NCBI RefSeq assembly: GCF_036090055.1
Contig: NZ_CP107970.1
Span: forward strand, 684,501 to 748,500
Source of the DNA: Nocardioides sp. NBC_00368
GTDB taxonomy: Bacteria > Actinomycetota > Actinomycetes > Propionibacteriales > Nocardioidaceae
Length of the DNA: 64,000 bases
Direction: 5' to 3'
Shown here: positions 50,362 through 57,962 of the stretch, one piece after another
Numbering within the stretch: position 1 is the stretch's first letter
Layout of the letters: every line of letters starts with the position of its first letter
Made by a program: the position numbers and the translations under genes
The notes under the pieces: generated by a model
The model's database searches: none
Seen by the model: the letters and a program-made list of their open reading frames with translations, nothing else
What the model was told of the DNA's origin: nothing

Positions 50362-51150
50362 TCAGTCCGGCGGCCACACCTCGGGCGATCCGGCCGCGGT
50401 GAGCGCCCTCCGTGCCGCGCGGTCGAGGCCGACGAGCGCCGAGCGCCGCAGTGACATCTCGGAGGCGGAGACGGCCCCGCCGTCGTCCTCGAGCGCCACC
50501 GCGACGATCTCCCGGGCCTGTACGCCGCGGGCGGCGAGGTCCACGCACCGCGCCGGCACGCCGGGCGCGCCGGCCAGGGACGGCCGGTGACGCAGGTTCA
50601 TCAGCTGGTCGGCGACCTCAGGCCGCCACCGGGCGACGTCGAGCTCGGCGAGCGCCGTCGCCGACTCGCTCAGGGCGAGCCGCAGAGCCCGGTCGGCCTC
50701 ACCGACGTCAGGGAGCTGACGGCGCTGGGCGGCGTACGCCTGCCACTCGAGCACCGCCCCGACACGGACGGGTACGAGGCCGATCCAGGTCCCGGTGGTC
50801 GAGCGTGTCGAGACCACGACCGCCTCGCCGGCCTCCAGGGCCGCGTCGTTGAAGGCCCTCGGGCCGCCCAGCCCGACCGGGTCGCCCTCGGCGGGAAAGG
50901 TCACCCCGACGGCGGTCGCCCCCTCCGTACGCAGCCGCCCCATCCCGCTCACCAGGGTGTCCGCCACGCCCTCGGCGCCACCGAGCCCGAGCGCGGCGAG
51001 CCCGCTGACGGTGTGGGTCGCGTCGGGACCGATCACCGCGTCGAGCACCAGGTCGGTGACCGCCTCGCCGCGCAGCCACGCCGTCATCCACCACGCCAGG
51101 CGCAGCGCCTCAGGGGTGGCCTCGTCCCACCCCGCATCCTCATGACTCAC
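50362..51150 (-). CDS. Conserved actinobacterial protein, unknown function
   Basis: About 262 residues from GTG 51150 (MSHEDAGW). Globular, Ala/Leu/Gly-rich, with blocks WDEATPEALRLAWWMTAWLR, VVVSTRSTTGTWIGLVPVR, VAVALEDDGGAVSASEMSLR, RSALVGLDRAARRALTAAGS. No membrane segment. It lies between serB and an ABC ATPase gene transcribed the other way. No family claimed. Confidence 0.7.
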   Translation of the reverse strand: MSHEDAGWDEATPEALRLAWWMTAWLRGEAVTDLVLDAVIGPDATHTVSGLAALGLGGAEGVADTLVSGMGRLRTEGATAVGVTFPAEGDPVGLGGPRAFNDAALEAGEAVVVSTRSTTGTWIGLVPVRVGAVLEWQAYAAQRRQLPDVGEADRALRLALSESATALAELDVARWRPEVADQLMNLRHRPSLAGAPGVPARCVDLAARGVQAREIVAVALEDDGGAVSASEMSLRRSALVGLDRAARRALTAAGSPEVWPPD

Positions 51151-51203
51151 GGGCGCCCACCCTATCCCCGAGCCCACCGACCCCTGCCGATAGATTTGCC
51201 GCC

Positions 51204-52001
51204 ATGGCAGCCGTGCTGGAGTTCACCGACGTCACCGTACGCCGCGGGGGCAACGCCCTTCTCGACTCTGTGAGCTGGGTGGTCGAAGAGGATGAACGCT
51301 GGGTGATCCTGGGCCACAACGGCGCCGGCAAGACCACGCTGCTCCAGACCGCCGCGGCACAGCTGCACCCGACGTCGGGAGTCGTGAAGATCCTCGGCGA
51401 GCAGATCGGCCGTATCGACGTCTTCGAGCTGCGCCCGCGCATCGGTCTGACCTCCGCCGCGCTCGCCGACCGGATCCCGCGCCACGAGCTCGTCCGCGAC
51501 GTCGTGGTGAGCGCGTCCTACGGCGTCGTCGGGCGCTGGCGCGAGCACTACGACGACCTCGACCACGACCGCGCCCAGGAGCTGCTGATCGAGGTCGGCA
51601 TCAAGCACCTCGGCGAGCGGCGGTTCGGCACCCTGTCCGAGGGCGAGCGCAAGCGGGTGCAGCTGGCCCGGGCGCTGATGGTCGACCCGGAGATGCTGCT
51701 CCTCGACGAGCCGGCCGCCGGCCTCGACCTGGGAGGTCGCGAGGACCTGGTCTCCACCCTGTCGACCCTTGCCTACGACCCCGACAGCCCCGCCACCGTG
51801 CTCGTCTCCCACCACGTCGAGGAGATCCCGCCGGGCTTCAGCCACGTCCTGATGATGCGGTCGGGCCGGATCACCGCCCAAGGGCTGATCGAGGACACGC
51901 TGACCGCGGCCAACCTCTCCAAGACGTTCGGCATGCCGCTCGAGCTGGAGACGAGCGAGGGCCGCTACTGGGCCAAGCGCCGCGCCCGCCACACCCGGTA
52001 G
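51204..52001 (+). CDS. Stand-alone ABC transporter ATPase
   Basis: 265 residues. Walker A GHNGAGKTTLLQTA, signature LSEGERKRVQLA, Walker B MLLLDEPAAGLDLGGREDL and H-loop VLVSHHVEEI. No permease gene is adjacent, so it may pair with a permease elsewhere or act as a soluble ABC protein of the YlmA/ZnuC-like type. Divergent from the unknown gene at 50362. Confidence 0.9.
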   Translation: MAAVLEFTDVTVRRGGNALLDSVSWVVEEDERWVILGHNGAGKTTLLQTAAAQLHPTSGVVKILGEQIGRIDVFELRPRIGLTSAALADRIPRHELVRDVVVSASYGVVGRWREHYDDLDHDRAQELLIEVGIKHLGERRFGTLSEGERKRVQLARALMVDPEMLLLDEPAAGLDLGGREDLVSTLSTLAYDPDSPATVLVSHHVEEIPPGFSHVLMMRSGRITAQGLIEDTLTAANLSKTFGMPLELETSEGRYWAKRRARHTR

Positions 52002-52005
52002 GCTC

Positions 52006-52446
52006 CTACTCCTCCAGCGGCTCGATCGAGGACAGGAACTCGTCCCAGGAGTCGGCCAGGTGCTCCCGCGACACGGGAGTGACCGTGGCCGCGGCATCCA
52101 CTTCGGTCTCGCTGCTCTGGTGCCGCACCGAGCCGTGGTCGGCGCCGGCGGCGGCCAGCAGGAACAGACCGCCACCGGCGTCGCTGCCCACCGGGACGAA
52201 CCCGACAGGGATGACGTCGCTCTGCGTGCTGAGAAGGTGCCACAGGCTCGACCACTTCGGGACGTCTCCGACGCCACAGATGATCTCGATGCCGTGGTTG
52301 TTGTAGCCCGCGAGCGCTCCGCCGTCCTGCCTGACCAGATATCTGCGGTAGTCCTCGGGAAGGCCGGCCCCGAGCATCTCCTCGAGCTCCACGAGCTTGT
52401 TCGAGGGAGCGGCTGGGAAGGTCCGCTCGTACCGCAGTTCAGTCAC
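52006..52446 (-). CDS. SUKH (SMI1/KNR4) family immunity-type protein
   Basis: About 146 residues from GTG 52446, which overlaps the stop of the upstream gene by 4 bases. SUKH fold: LVELEEMLGAGLPEDYRRYL, VRQDGGALAGYNNHGIEIIC, IPVGFVPVGSDAGGGLFLLA, ending DSWDEFLSSIEPLEE. SUKH proteins are the commonest immunity proteins against polymorphic nuclease toxins. Last gene of the toxin locus. Confidence 0.8.
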   Translation of the reverse strand: MTELRYERTFPAAPSNKLVELEEMLGAGLPEDYRRYLVRQDGGALAGYNNHGIEIICGVGDVPKWSSLWHLLSTQSDVIPVGFVPVGSDAGGGLFLLAAAGADHGSVRHQSSETEVDAAATVTPVSREHLADSWDEFLSSIEPLEE

Positions 52447-52772
52447 CCGGTGCGGACGGTGTCGCCCGAGATGTTGTCGACGACGCGGATCCCGCCGTCG
52501 TCGGGGTCGTCGACGAGCTGAAGATCGGAGCCGACGGGCAGCGACCAGATGCCGATGAGAGCAGGCTCGATCTCGCAGAGTCGGTTGTAGTCGACGATCT
52601 GCATGTTGGACGAGTCCGCCAGGTACTCGTCCGTGTCGATGCTGGAGAAGATCCGCCAGCCGTTGTCTGCGGCCGCCTTGGAGTCCTCGCGGACCATCCA
52701 CTTGACCCGGCCGGCGCCGGAGAGCACGTTTTTGGTGGTCAGGCACGCGCCGGCCTTCGGGATGAACTCCAT
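52443..52772 (-). CDS. DUF2185/Imm33-like immunity-type protein
   Basis: About 109 residues from the ATG at 52772 with AGGA upstream. CLTTKNVLSGAGRVKWMVRE, ADNGWRIFSSIDTDEYLADS, IEPALIGIWSLPVGSDLQLV match the DUF2185 (Imm33) type. Probably a second immunity protein in the locus; its start is set by the ribosome-binding site, not the earlier ATG. Confidence 0.75.
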   Translation of the reverse strand: MEFIPKAGACLTTKNVLSGAGRVKWMVREDSKAAADNGWRIFSSIDTDEYLADSSNMQIVDYNRLCEIEPALIGIWSLPVGSDLQLVDDPDDGGIRVVDNISGDTVRTG

Positions 52773-52807
52773 GTCGCTTCCTTCGCTCTTGATCTCGGGC
52801 ACGACCG

Positions 52808-53371
52808 CTAGCGGTCGATGCCGTGTTCCTTCACGTACGCCTCGGCTCGGGCAACCATGTCGGGGCGTCGCGGGTACTGCCGGATGTTGTCGAGCACCGT
52901 GCGGCCGTCGACGCTCATCTTGGTGAGGTCGAGATCTTCTCGGCCGAAGATCTCGTCGAGGAACGGCGCGATCTCGGACTCACTGAACTTGAAGACCTTC
53001 CCGATCGTCTCCAGCGGGGTTCCGTGCCGTGATGAGACCCGGTTCAGATCGGCTCCGGCATCGAGAAGCCGCCGTAGCAGGGGCGTCTCGGCCGCGAAGT
53101 CGTGCTTGTTCTGCCCCAGCAGCACATGCAGCGTGGTGACCCCACCGGCCTGCTCCCAACCGGGATCGGCTCCGTCGTCGAGCAGCATGCCGACGATGAC
53201 CGGACGATTCGCCGGCACCTTCTGAGCCAGCGCGTCGAAGAGGAGGCCGGGGCCCAGGTCGGAGTCGGTGGCATCCGCGGGGCGGTAGAGCGTACGGAAC
53301 TCCTCGATGGTGCCGCGCTTGGCCAGCGAGCGGAGGCGTTGGCCTTCTTCGGTGGTTCGATCGGCGCTCAT
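52808..53371 (-). CDS. Ankyrin-repeat immunity-type protein
   Basis: 187 residues. Ankyrin repeats across about 40-160: IVGMLLDDGADPGWEQAGGV, TTLHVLLGQNKHDFAAETPL, LLRRLLDAGADLNRVSSRHG, TPLETIG. Ankyrin proteins of this size are known immunity partners of polymorphic toxins. It lies directly after the toxin gene (9-bp gap). Confidence 0.8.
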   Translation of the reverse strand: MSADRTTEEGQRLRSLAKRGTIEEFRTLYRPADATDSDLGPGLLFDALAQKVPANRPVIVGMLLDDGADPGWEQAGGVTTLHVLLGQNKHDFAAETPLLRRLLDAGADLNRVSSRHGTPLETIGKVFKFSESEIAPFLDEIFGREDLDLTKMSVDGRTVLDNIRQYPRRPDMVARAEAYVKEHGIDR

Positions 53372-53380
53372 GTCTCCACC

Positions 53381-53953
53381 CTAGCCATGGTCCTCGTCAT
53401 CATGAGATTGGTTGCGCAGAGGGTCCTCGACCCGGTAGTTGTCGGCGTCTCGGTAGCGCTCGAGGAAGTCCTCCTTGGAGATGCGATGGCTCATGTAGTC
53501 GTCGTGAAGGCGCCGGTACTCCTCGCCAGGGACGTGGCCCATGTCCCAGACACCCTTGCGGGACTGTCCGGGTTGCCAGGTGACCTCGTACCAGTCGCCA
53601 TCCCGGTTCTGGACCCAGACCTCACCGTCACCGTTCTTGGCGTTCTCCCATACCTCGTCGACCTGACCGTCGGCGTACTTGGGTCGCCGTTTCGGGTTGG
53701 CGTAGGGGAGCTTCTTACCGTCCTTGTCCTTGCCGCGTTCGGGTGGCGCGTCATTCCCCGGGTTCGACCCCGGCTGGTTGCTGTCGACGGAGTCGGCCAG
53801 GTCGCTGTCCTGGTCACGACGCTGCTCGACGTCGTTGCGGAGCCTGTCGGCCTCTTTGCGCTTGCGCTCAGCCAGCCTCACCATCACGTCGCGCAGGGTC
53901 TGCACCGCGGTCTCGCGGGCGTCTTCGACGGTGTCGGACAATCTGTCGGCCAT
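53381..53953 (-). CDS. GH-E (HNH/EndoVII-fold) nuclease toxin
   Basis: 190 residues. N-terminal helical part (about 1-45 ADRLSDTVEDARETAVQTLR) and Pro/Asn-rich linker, then the toxin domain: EVWVQNRDGDWYEVTWQPGQ, GVWDMGHVPGEEYRRLHDDY (G139, H140), FLERYRDADNYRVEDPLRNQ, SHDDE. This is the GH-E subtype of HNH/EndoVII nuclease toxins. It starts 9 bases after the WXG100-like gene. Confidence 0.82.
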   Translation of the reverse strand: MADRLSDTVEDARETAVQTLRDVMVRLAERKRKEADRLRNDVEQRRDQDSDLADSVDSNQPGSNPGNDAPPERGKDKDGKKLPYANPKRRPKYADGQVDEVWENAKNGDGEVWVQNRDGDWYEVTWQPGQSRKGVWDMGHVPGEEYRRLHDDYMSHRISKEDFLERYRDADNYRVEDPLRNQSHDDEDHG

Positions 53954-53962
53954 GTGGACTCC

Positions 53963-54676
53963 TCAGGACGCGAACAGCGGAAGCGCGGACAGGCGGGCGG
54001 CGAAGTTGTGGCCGATCTCGAGCTGGTCGAGACCACAGTCGTCGATGGCGGTCGCGATCTGATCCATGAGGTCGAAGCCGAGGTCGACCCCGGCGACGTC
54101 ATCCCCACTGGTCACCAAAGGGGCCTCCATCGCCATGATCGCGAAGTCCGTGATCGTACCCGTGAGTGGCTCGATCACCATGGACGCGACCTGGCCGATC
54201 AATTCGTCCATCGCGATGTCGGTGGCGATGTCGAGGGCCTTCTTCCGGGCGGCGATGATGGCGGCGTTGGCGGCCAGGCTGGCGCCGGCGGTGACCACCG
54301 CGGTGGCGGCGGCAGCCGCGATCTGCGCTGCCGTGATGGTCAGCTCGGCGATGACCTTGACTTTCAGCGCCACGACCGCGTCGGCCAGGATGTCGATGCC
54401 GGACGCGACCTCGGGCAGCGCGTCGAGCAGCTGATCCAGGTTGGAGGTCCGGTTGTCTGCGTACGCCTGGATCAGGGCGCTGACCGACTTCGACTTGGCT
54501 CCCTCCTGGAGCTCGATCAGCCGGCTTTCGAGCCGATCCAGCGTGTCCCGTACGTCCGACTCGAGCTCCCGAACCAGCTGCGCCGCGTCGCGGACCGCAT
54601 CCTCGTCGACGTTCGGCCACTCGTAGCCGAGCAGATCGAGGACATAGTCCAGCTCGGCCGGGATCGTCATCCCCAT
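53963..54676 (-). CDS. WXG100_2/CpnT-N-like secretion-module protein
   Basis: About 237 residues from the ATG at 54676 (GGGAGG upstream). IPAELDYVLDLLGYEWPNVD then VRDAAQLVRELESDVRDTL resembles the N-terminal WXG100_2 module of type VII-secreted toxins such as CpnT. Two hydrophobic helices follow (AELTITAAQIAAAAATAVVT and nearby). It has no toxin domain itself; the separate gene 53381 supplies it, so the toxin appears split into two proteins. Confidence 0.75.
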   Translation of the reverse strand: MGMTIPAELDYVLDLLGYEWPNVDEDAVRDAAQLVRELESDVRDTLDRLESRLIELQEGAKSKSVSALIQAYADNRTSNLDQLLDALPEVASGIDILADAVVALKVKVIAELTITAAQIAAAAATAVVTAGASLAANAAIIAARKKALDIATDIAMDELIGQVASMVIEPLTGTITDFAIMAMEAPLVTSGDDVAGVDLGFDLMDQIATAIDDCGLDQLEIGHNFAARLSALPLFAS

Positions 54677-54842
54677 TCCTGAAACCCTCCCGAAAGTTCG
54701 CCCGGATCGAAGCCCAGGAGCAGGTTCCTGGGGGATGTGGAACCCTACCGGCAGCCATCGGAACGCGGCGACCGAAATTCGATGCGCACGCCGGTGCGAA
54801 AACATCCCCGCGCCGTGAACGCCATGCCGCTAGGGTGACGTC

Positions 54843-55304
54843 ATGGACTGGCAGGACTGGGACTGGGCGATCTGGACGGCACTCGGAGCGCTGCTCGTCG
54901 TCGGAGAGCTCTTCAGCCTCGACCTGATCCTGCTGATGCTGGCGACCGGAGCCTTCGCGGGTGCGGTGACCGGCGCGTTCACCGACAGCTTCGTGATCCA
55001 GGCGATCGTCGCGCTGGCGGTCTCGGTCTCCATGCTCGCGGTCGTACGCCCGGGGCTGGCCAGGCGGCTCCACAACGGCCCGGAGATCCAGATCGGCGCG
55101 CAGAAGCTGATCGGCGTCCAGGCGGTCTCGCCCGTCGAGATCAGCGCCCACAAGCCTGGGCAGCTCAAGCTCGAGGGCGAGCTCTGGACCGCTCAGCCCT
55201 ATGACGAGACGCTCGTGATCGCGGCCGGCACGCCGGTCGAGGTGCTCGAGATCAGAGGAGCGACGGCCTACGTCCATCCTCTTCCGGAGCTCGGGACTCC
55301 GTAG
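54843..55304 (+). CDS. NfeD-family membrane protein
   Basis: 153 residues. Two or three membrane helices (about 9-30 and 33-75) and a C-terminal OB-like domain (GAQKLIGVQAVSPVEISAHK, PVEVLEIRGATAYVHP). This is the NfeD layout, usually paired with a stomatin/SPFH protein; that partner is next (gap 47 bp). Confidence 0.88.
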   Translation: MDWQDWDWAIWTALGALLVVGELFSLDLILLMLATGAFAGAVTGAFTDSFVIQAIVALAVSVSMLAVVRPGLARRLHNGPEIQIGAQKLIGVQAVSPVEISAHKPGQLKLEGELWTAQPYDETLVIAAGTPVEVLEIRGATAYVHPLPELGTP

Positions 55305-55351
55305 TTTCCGGGCAACCTGACGCAACCGAAACAGACAAGGACTGATTGGCA

Positions 55352-56470
55352 ATGGGTGGCATCATCCTGGCCCTCCTGGTCATCTTGGCGGTGCTGGTGA
55401 TCACCACGCTGGCCAAGACGATCAAGATCATCCCGCAGGCGCGGGTCGGCATCGTGGAGCGCTTCGGCAAGTTCCAGTCGAAGCGTGACCCCGGCCTGAA
55501 CGCGGTGATCCCGTTCGTCGACAAGGTGCGCTACATGATCGACATGCGTGAGCAGGTCGTCGCGTTCGCGCCGCAGCCGGTGATCACCGAGGACAACCTG
55601 ACCGTCTCCATCGACACGGTCATCTACTTCCAGGTCAACGACCCGGTCGCGGCGACCTACGAGATCGCCAACTACATCCAGGCCGTCGAGCAGCTCACCA
55701 TGACCACCCTGCGCAACATCGTCGGTGGCATGACGCTCGAGGAGACCCTGACCAGCCGCGAGCAGATCAACTCCGGCCTCTCGATCGTCCTCGACGAGGC
55801 CACCGGCCGCTGGGGCATCAAGGTCAAGCGCGTCGAGATCAAGTCGATCGACCCGCCCATGTCCATCAAGGACGCCATGGAGAAGCAGATGCGCGCCGAC
55901 CGCGACAAGCGCGCCGCGATCCTGACCGCCGAGGGCCAGCGTCAGTCCGCGATCCTCTCCGCGGAGGGAAACAAGCAGTCCGCCATCCTCAACGCCGAGG
56001 GTCAGCGCGAGTCGCAGATCCTGGCGGCGCAGGCCGACCGTGAAGCCGCGATCCTGCGCGCCCAGGGTGAGGGCCAGGCCATCCAGACCGTCTTCCAGGC
56101 GATCCACGACGGCCGTCCCGACCAGTCGCTGCTGGCCTACCAGTACCTGCAGATGATGCCGAAGATCGCCGAGGGCGACGCCAACAAGGTGTGGATCATC
56201 CCGAGCGAGATCGGCAACGCGCTCGAGGGCCTCGGCTCGACGATGAACAGCCTCAAGGGCATCCCGGACGAGGTCGAGGGCCCGGTCAAGCGTGTCGACA
56301 TGGGCTCGGCCGAGCCGAAGCTCGACCTGGAGAAGTCCTCCTCCGCGGCCGCGGCCGTCGAGGAGGCGCTCGCCGAGGCGAAGCAGGCCGAGGCTCCCAA
56401 CCGGCCGCAGGCCCCGCAGACCCCGCAGACGCCGTCGGCTCCGCAGCCTCCTGCCGAGCCGACCGTCTAG
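55352..56470 (+). CDS. Stomatin/SPFH (band 7) membrane protein
   Basis: About 372 residues from ATG 55352. N-terminal membrane helix (IILALLVILAVLVITTLAK), an SPFH/PHB domain (VGIVERFGKFQSKRDPGLNA, VDKVRYMIDMREQVV, TVIYFQVNDPVAATYEIANY), a long charged coiled coil with repeats of AILSAEGNKQSAILNAEGQR, and a Pro/Gln-rich tail. Forms oligomers in membrane microdomains; pairs with NfeD. Confidence 0.92.
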   Translation: MGGIILALLVILAVLVITTLAKTIKIIPQARVGIVERFGKFQSKRDPGLNAVIPFVDKVRYMIDMREQVVAFAPQPVITEDNLTVSIDTVIYFQVNDPVAATYEIANYIQAVEQLTMTTLRNIVGGMTLEETLTSREQINSGLSIVLDEATGRWGIKVKRVEIKSIDPPMSIKDAMEKQMRADRDKRAAILTAEGQRQSAILSAEGNKQSAILNAEGQRESQILAAQADREAAILRAQGEGQAIQTVFQAIHDGRPDQSLLAYQYLQMMPKIAEGDANKVWIIPSEIGNALEGLGSTMNSLKGIPDEVEGPVKRVDMGSAEPKLDLEKSSSAAAAVEEALAEAKQAEAPNRPQAPQTPQTPSAPQPPAEPTV

Positions 56471-57232
56471 GTGGATCCTCTCCAGTCCGCCCTCATCCTG
56501 ATCGCCGGGGTGGGGGCGGGCACCATCAATGCTGCCGTCGGATCCGGGACGCTGATCACGTTCCCGACGCTGCTGGCCTTCGGCGTACCTCCGGTGGTCG
56601 CCAACGTGTCCAACACGATCGGCCTGGTCCCGGGCTCGCTGGCCGGTGCCTGGGGCTACCGTCGCGAGCTCTCCGGGCAGCGCGGGCGGATCCTGCGGCT
56701 CGGCGTCGCCGCTCTCATCGGCGGCGCGGTCGGCGGGATCCTGCTGCTGGTGCTGCCGCCGGGGGCGTTCGAGGCGATCGTCCCGGTGCTGATCGGTCTC
56801 GGCGTGCTCCTGGTGATCACCGGGCCACGCATCTCCCGGTGGGTCGCGGAGCGACACGGCGAGCTGCCCGACGATGGCAGCGAGCGCTGGTGGGTCTGGC
56901 CGGCGATCGCCGGGCTCGGCGTCTACGGCGGCTACTTCGGTGCCGCCCAGGGTGTGCTGATGATCGCGATCATCGGCATCGGGGTCGCCGAGTCGCTGCA
57001 GCGCCTCAACGCGCTCAAGAACATCCTGGTCGCCATCACCAACGGCATCTCGGGGCTCATCTTCGCCGTCGTGGCCGACGTCGACTGGAAGATCGCCGCC
57101 CTGATCGCGGTCGGTGCGACGCTCGGCGGCCTGCTGGGCGCGAAGATCGGCCGCCGGCTGCCGCCCAACGTGCTCCGCGCCGTGATCGTCGTGGTCGGCA
57201 TCACCGCACTGGTGGCCTTCCTGCTGGGCTGA
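56471..57232 (+). CDS. TauE/SafE-family sulfite or organic-anion permease
   Basis: 253 residues from GTG 56471. Eight or so membrane helices; opens ILIAGVGAGTINAAVGSGTL with the family GT(I)NA(A)xGSGT loop, then FPTLLAFGVPPVVANVSNTI and AGAWGYRRELSG. Transports sulfite or related anions; substrate not defined. Starts at the stop of the stomatin gene, so likely co-transcribed. Confidence 0.88.
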   Translation: MDPLQSALILIAGVGAGTINAAVGSGTLITFPTLLAFGVPPVVANVSNTIGLVPGSLAGAWGYRRELSGQRGRILRLGVAALIGGAVGGILLLVLPPGAFEAIVPVLIGLGVLLVITGPRISRWVAERHGELPDDGSERWWVWPAIAGLGVYGGYFGAAQGVLMIAIIGIGVAESLQRLNALKNILVAITNGISGLIFAVVADVDWKIAALIAVGATLGGLLGAKIGRRLPPNVLRAVIVVVGITALVAFLLG

Positions 57233-57250
57233 GTCTGGTGGGATGGGCCC

Positions 57251-57913
57251 ATGGAGCTCTACGAGGCGATGCGGACCACCCATGCCGTACGCGACTTCAC
57301 CGACGACCCGCTGCCCGACGAGGTCATCGCCCGGATCCTCGACAACGCCCGGTTCGCGCCCTCGGGCGGCAACCGGCAGGGCGCCCATGTCGTGGTCGTA
57401 CGCAGCCAGGAGACTCGTGAGCGTCTGGTCGAGCTGACGGCGACGGGTGCCCGCAGATACCTCGCGCAGCAGCGGGCCGGCGAGATGCCGTGGAACACGG
57501 TGCACCCGACGGCGGTCACCGACGAGCAGATCGCCGCGACCCGGGTACCGAGCGGTATGACCCAGGCGCTGCGTACCTCTGCGGTCGTGCTCGTCTTCCT
57601 CGTCGATCTCGGCGTGGTCGCCTCCCTCGACTCCGAGCTGGACCGGGTCGGTGTGGTCTCCGGAGCCTCGGTCTACCCGCTGGTGTGGAACACGCTCCTG
57701 GCCGCGCGCAACGAGGGCTTCGGCGGCGTGCTCACCACCATGGCGGTCGCCGAGGAGCCGGCGCTCCTGGAGCTGCTCGGCGCTCCGGCAGGCTACGCCG
57801 TCGCTGCGGTCGTGCCGCTGGGGAAGCCGGTCAAGCAGCTGACCAGGCTGAGGCGTCAGCCGGTCGAGGAGTTCGTGACCCTGGAGACCTTCTCCGGGAC
57901 TCCGCTGAGATGA
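57251..57913 (+). CDS. Nitroreductase-family FMN oxidoreductase
   Basis: 220 residues. RTTHAVRDFTDDPLPDEVIA (FMN-binding Arg), LDNARFAPSGGNRQGAHVVV, then VYPLVWNTLLAARNEGFGGV and the closing GAPAGYAVAAVVPLGKP. Nitroreductase/FMN family; may reduce nitro compounds or quinones. Followed by a 16-bp terminator. Confidence 0.88.
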   Translation: MELYEAMRTTHAVRDFTDDPLPDEVIARILDNARFAPSGGNRQGAHVVVVRSQETRERLVELTATGARRYLAQQRAGEMPWNTVHPTAVTDEQIAATRVPSGMTQALRTSAVVLVFLVDLGVVASLDSELDRVGVVSGASVYPLVWNTLLAARNEGFGGVLTTMAVAEEPALLELLGAPAGYAVAAVVPLGKPVKQLTRLRRQPVEEFVTLETFSGTPLR

Positions 57914-57948
57914 CTGATGGCGGGATCCCGGAGGATCCCGCCATCAGT
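57913..57948. terminator. Perfect 16-bp hairpin between convergent genes
   Basis: 57913-57928 and 57933-57948 pair perfectly around CGGA, covering the last base of the nitroreductase stop and ending before the BCCT gene, which converges. Confidence 0.85.
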
Positions 57949-57962
57949 GTCGGACCTGAGGA

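Noticed and set aside
55268..57505. Long minus-strand open frame of about 745 codons
   Set aside because: Antisense to the stomatin, TauE and nitroreductase genes; repetitive Asp/Gly/Leu composition.
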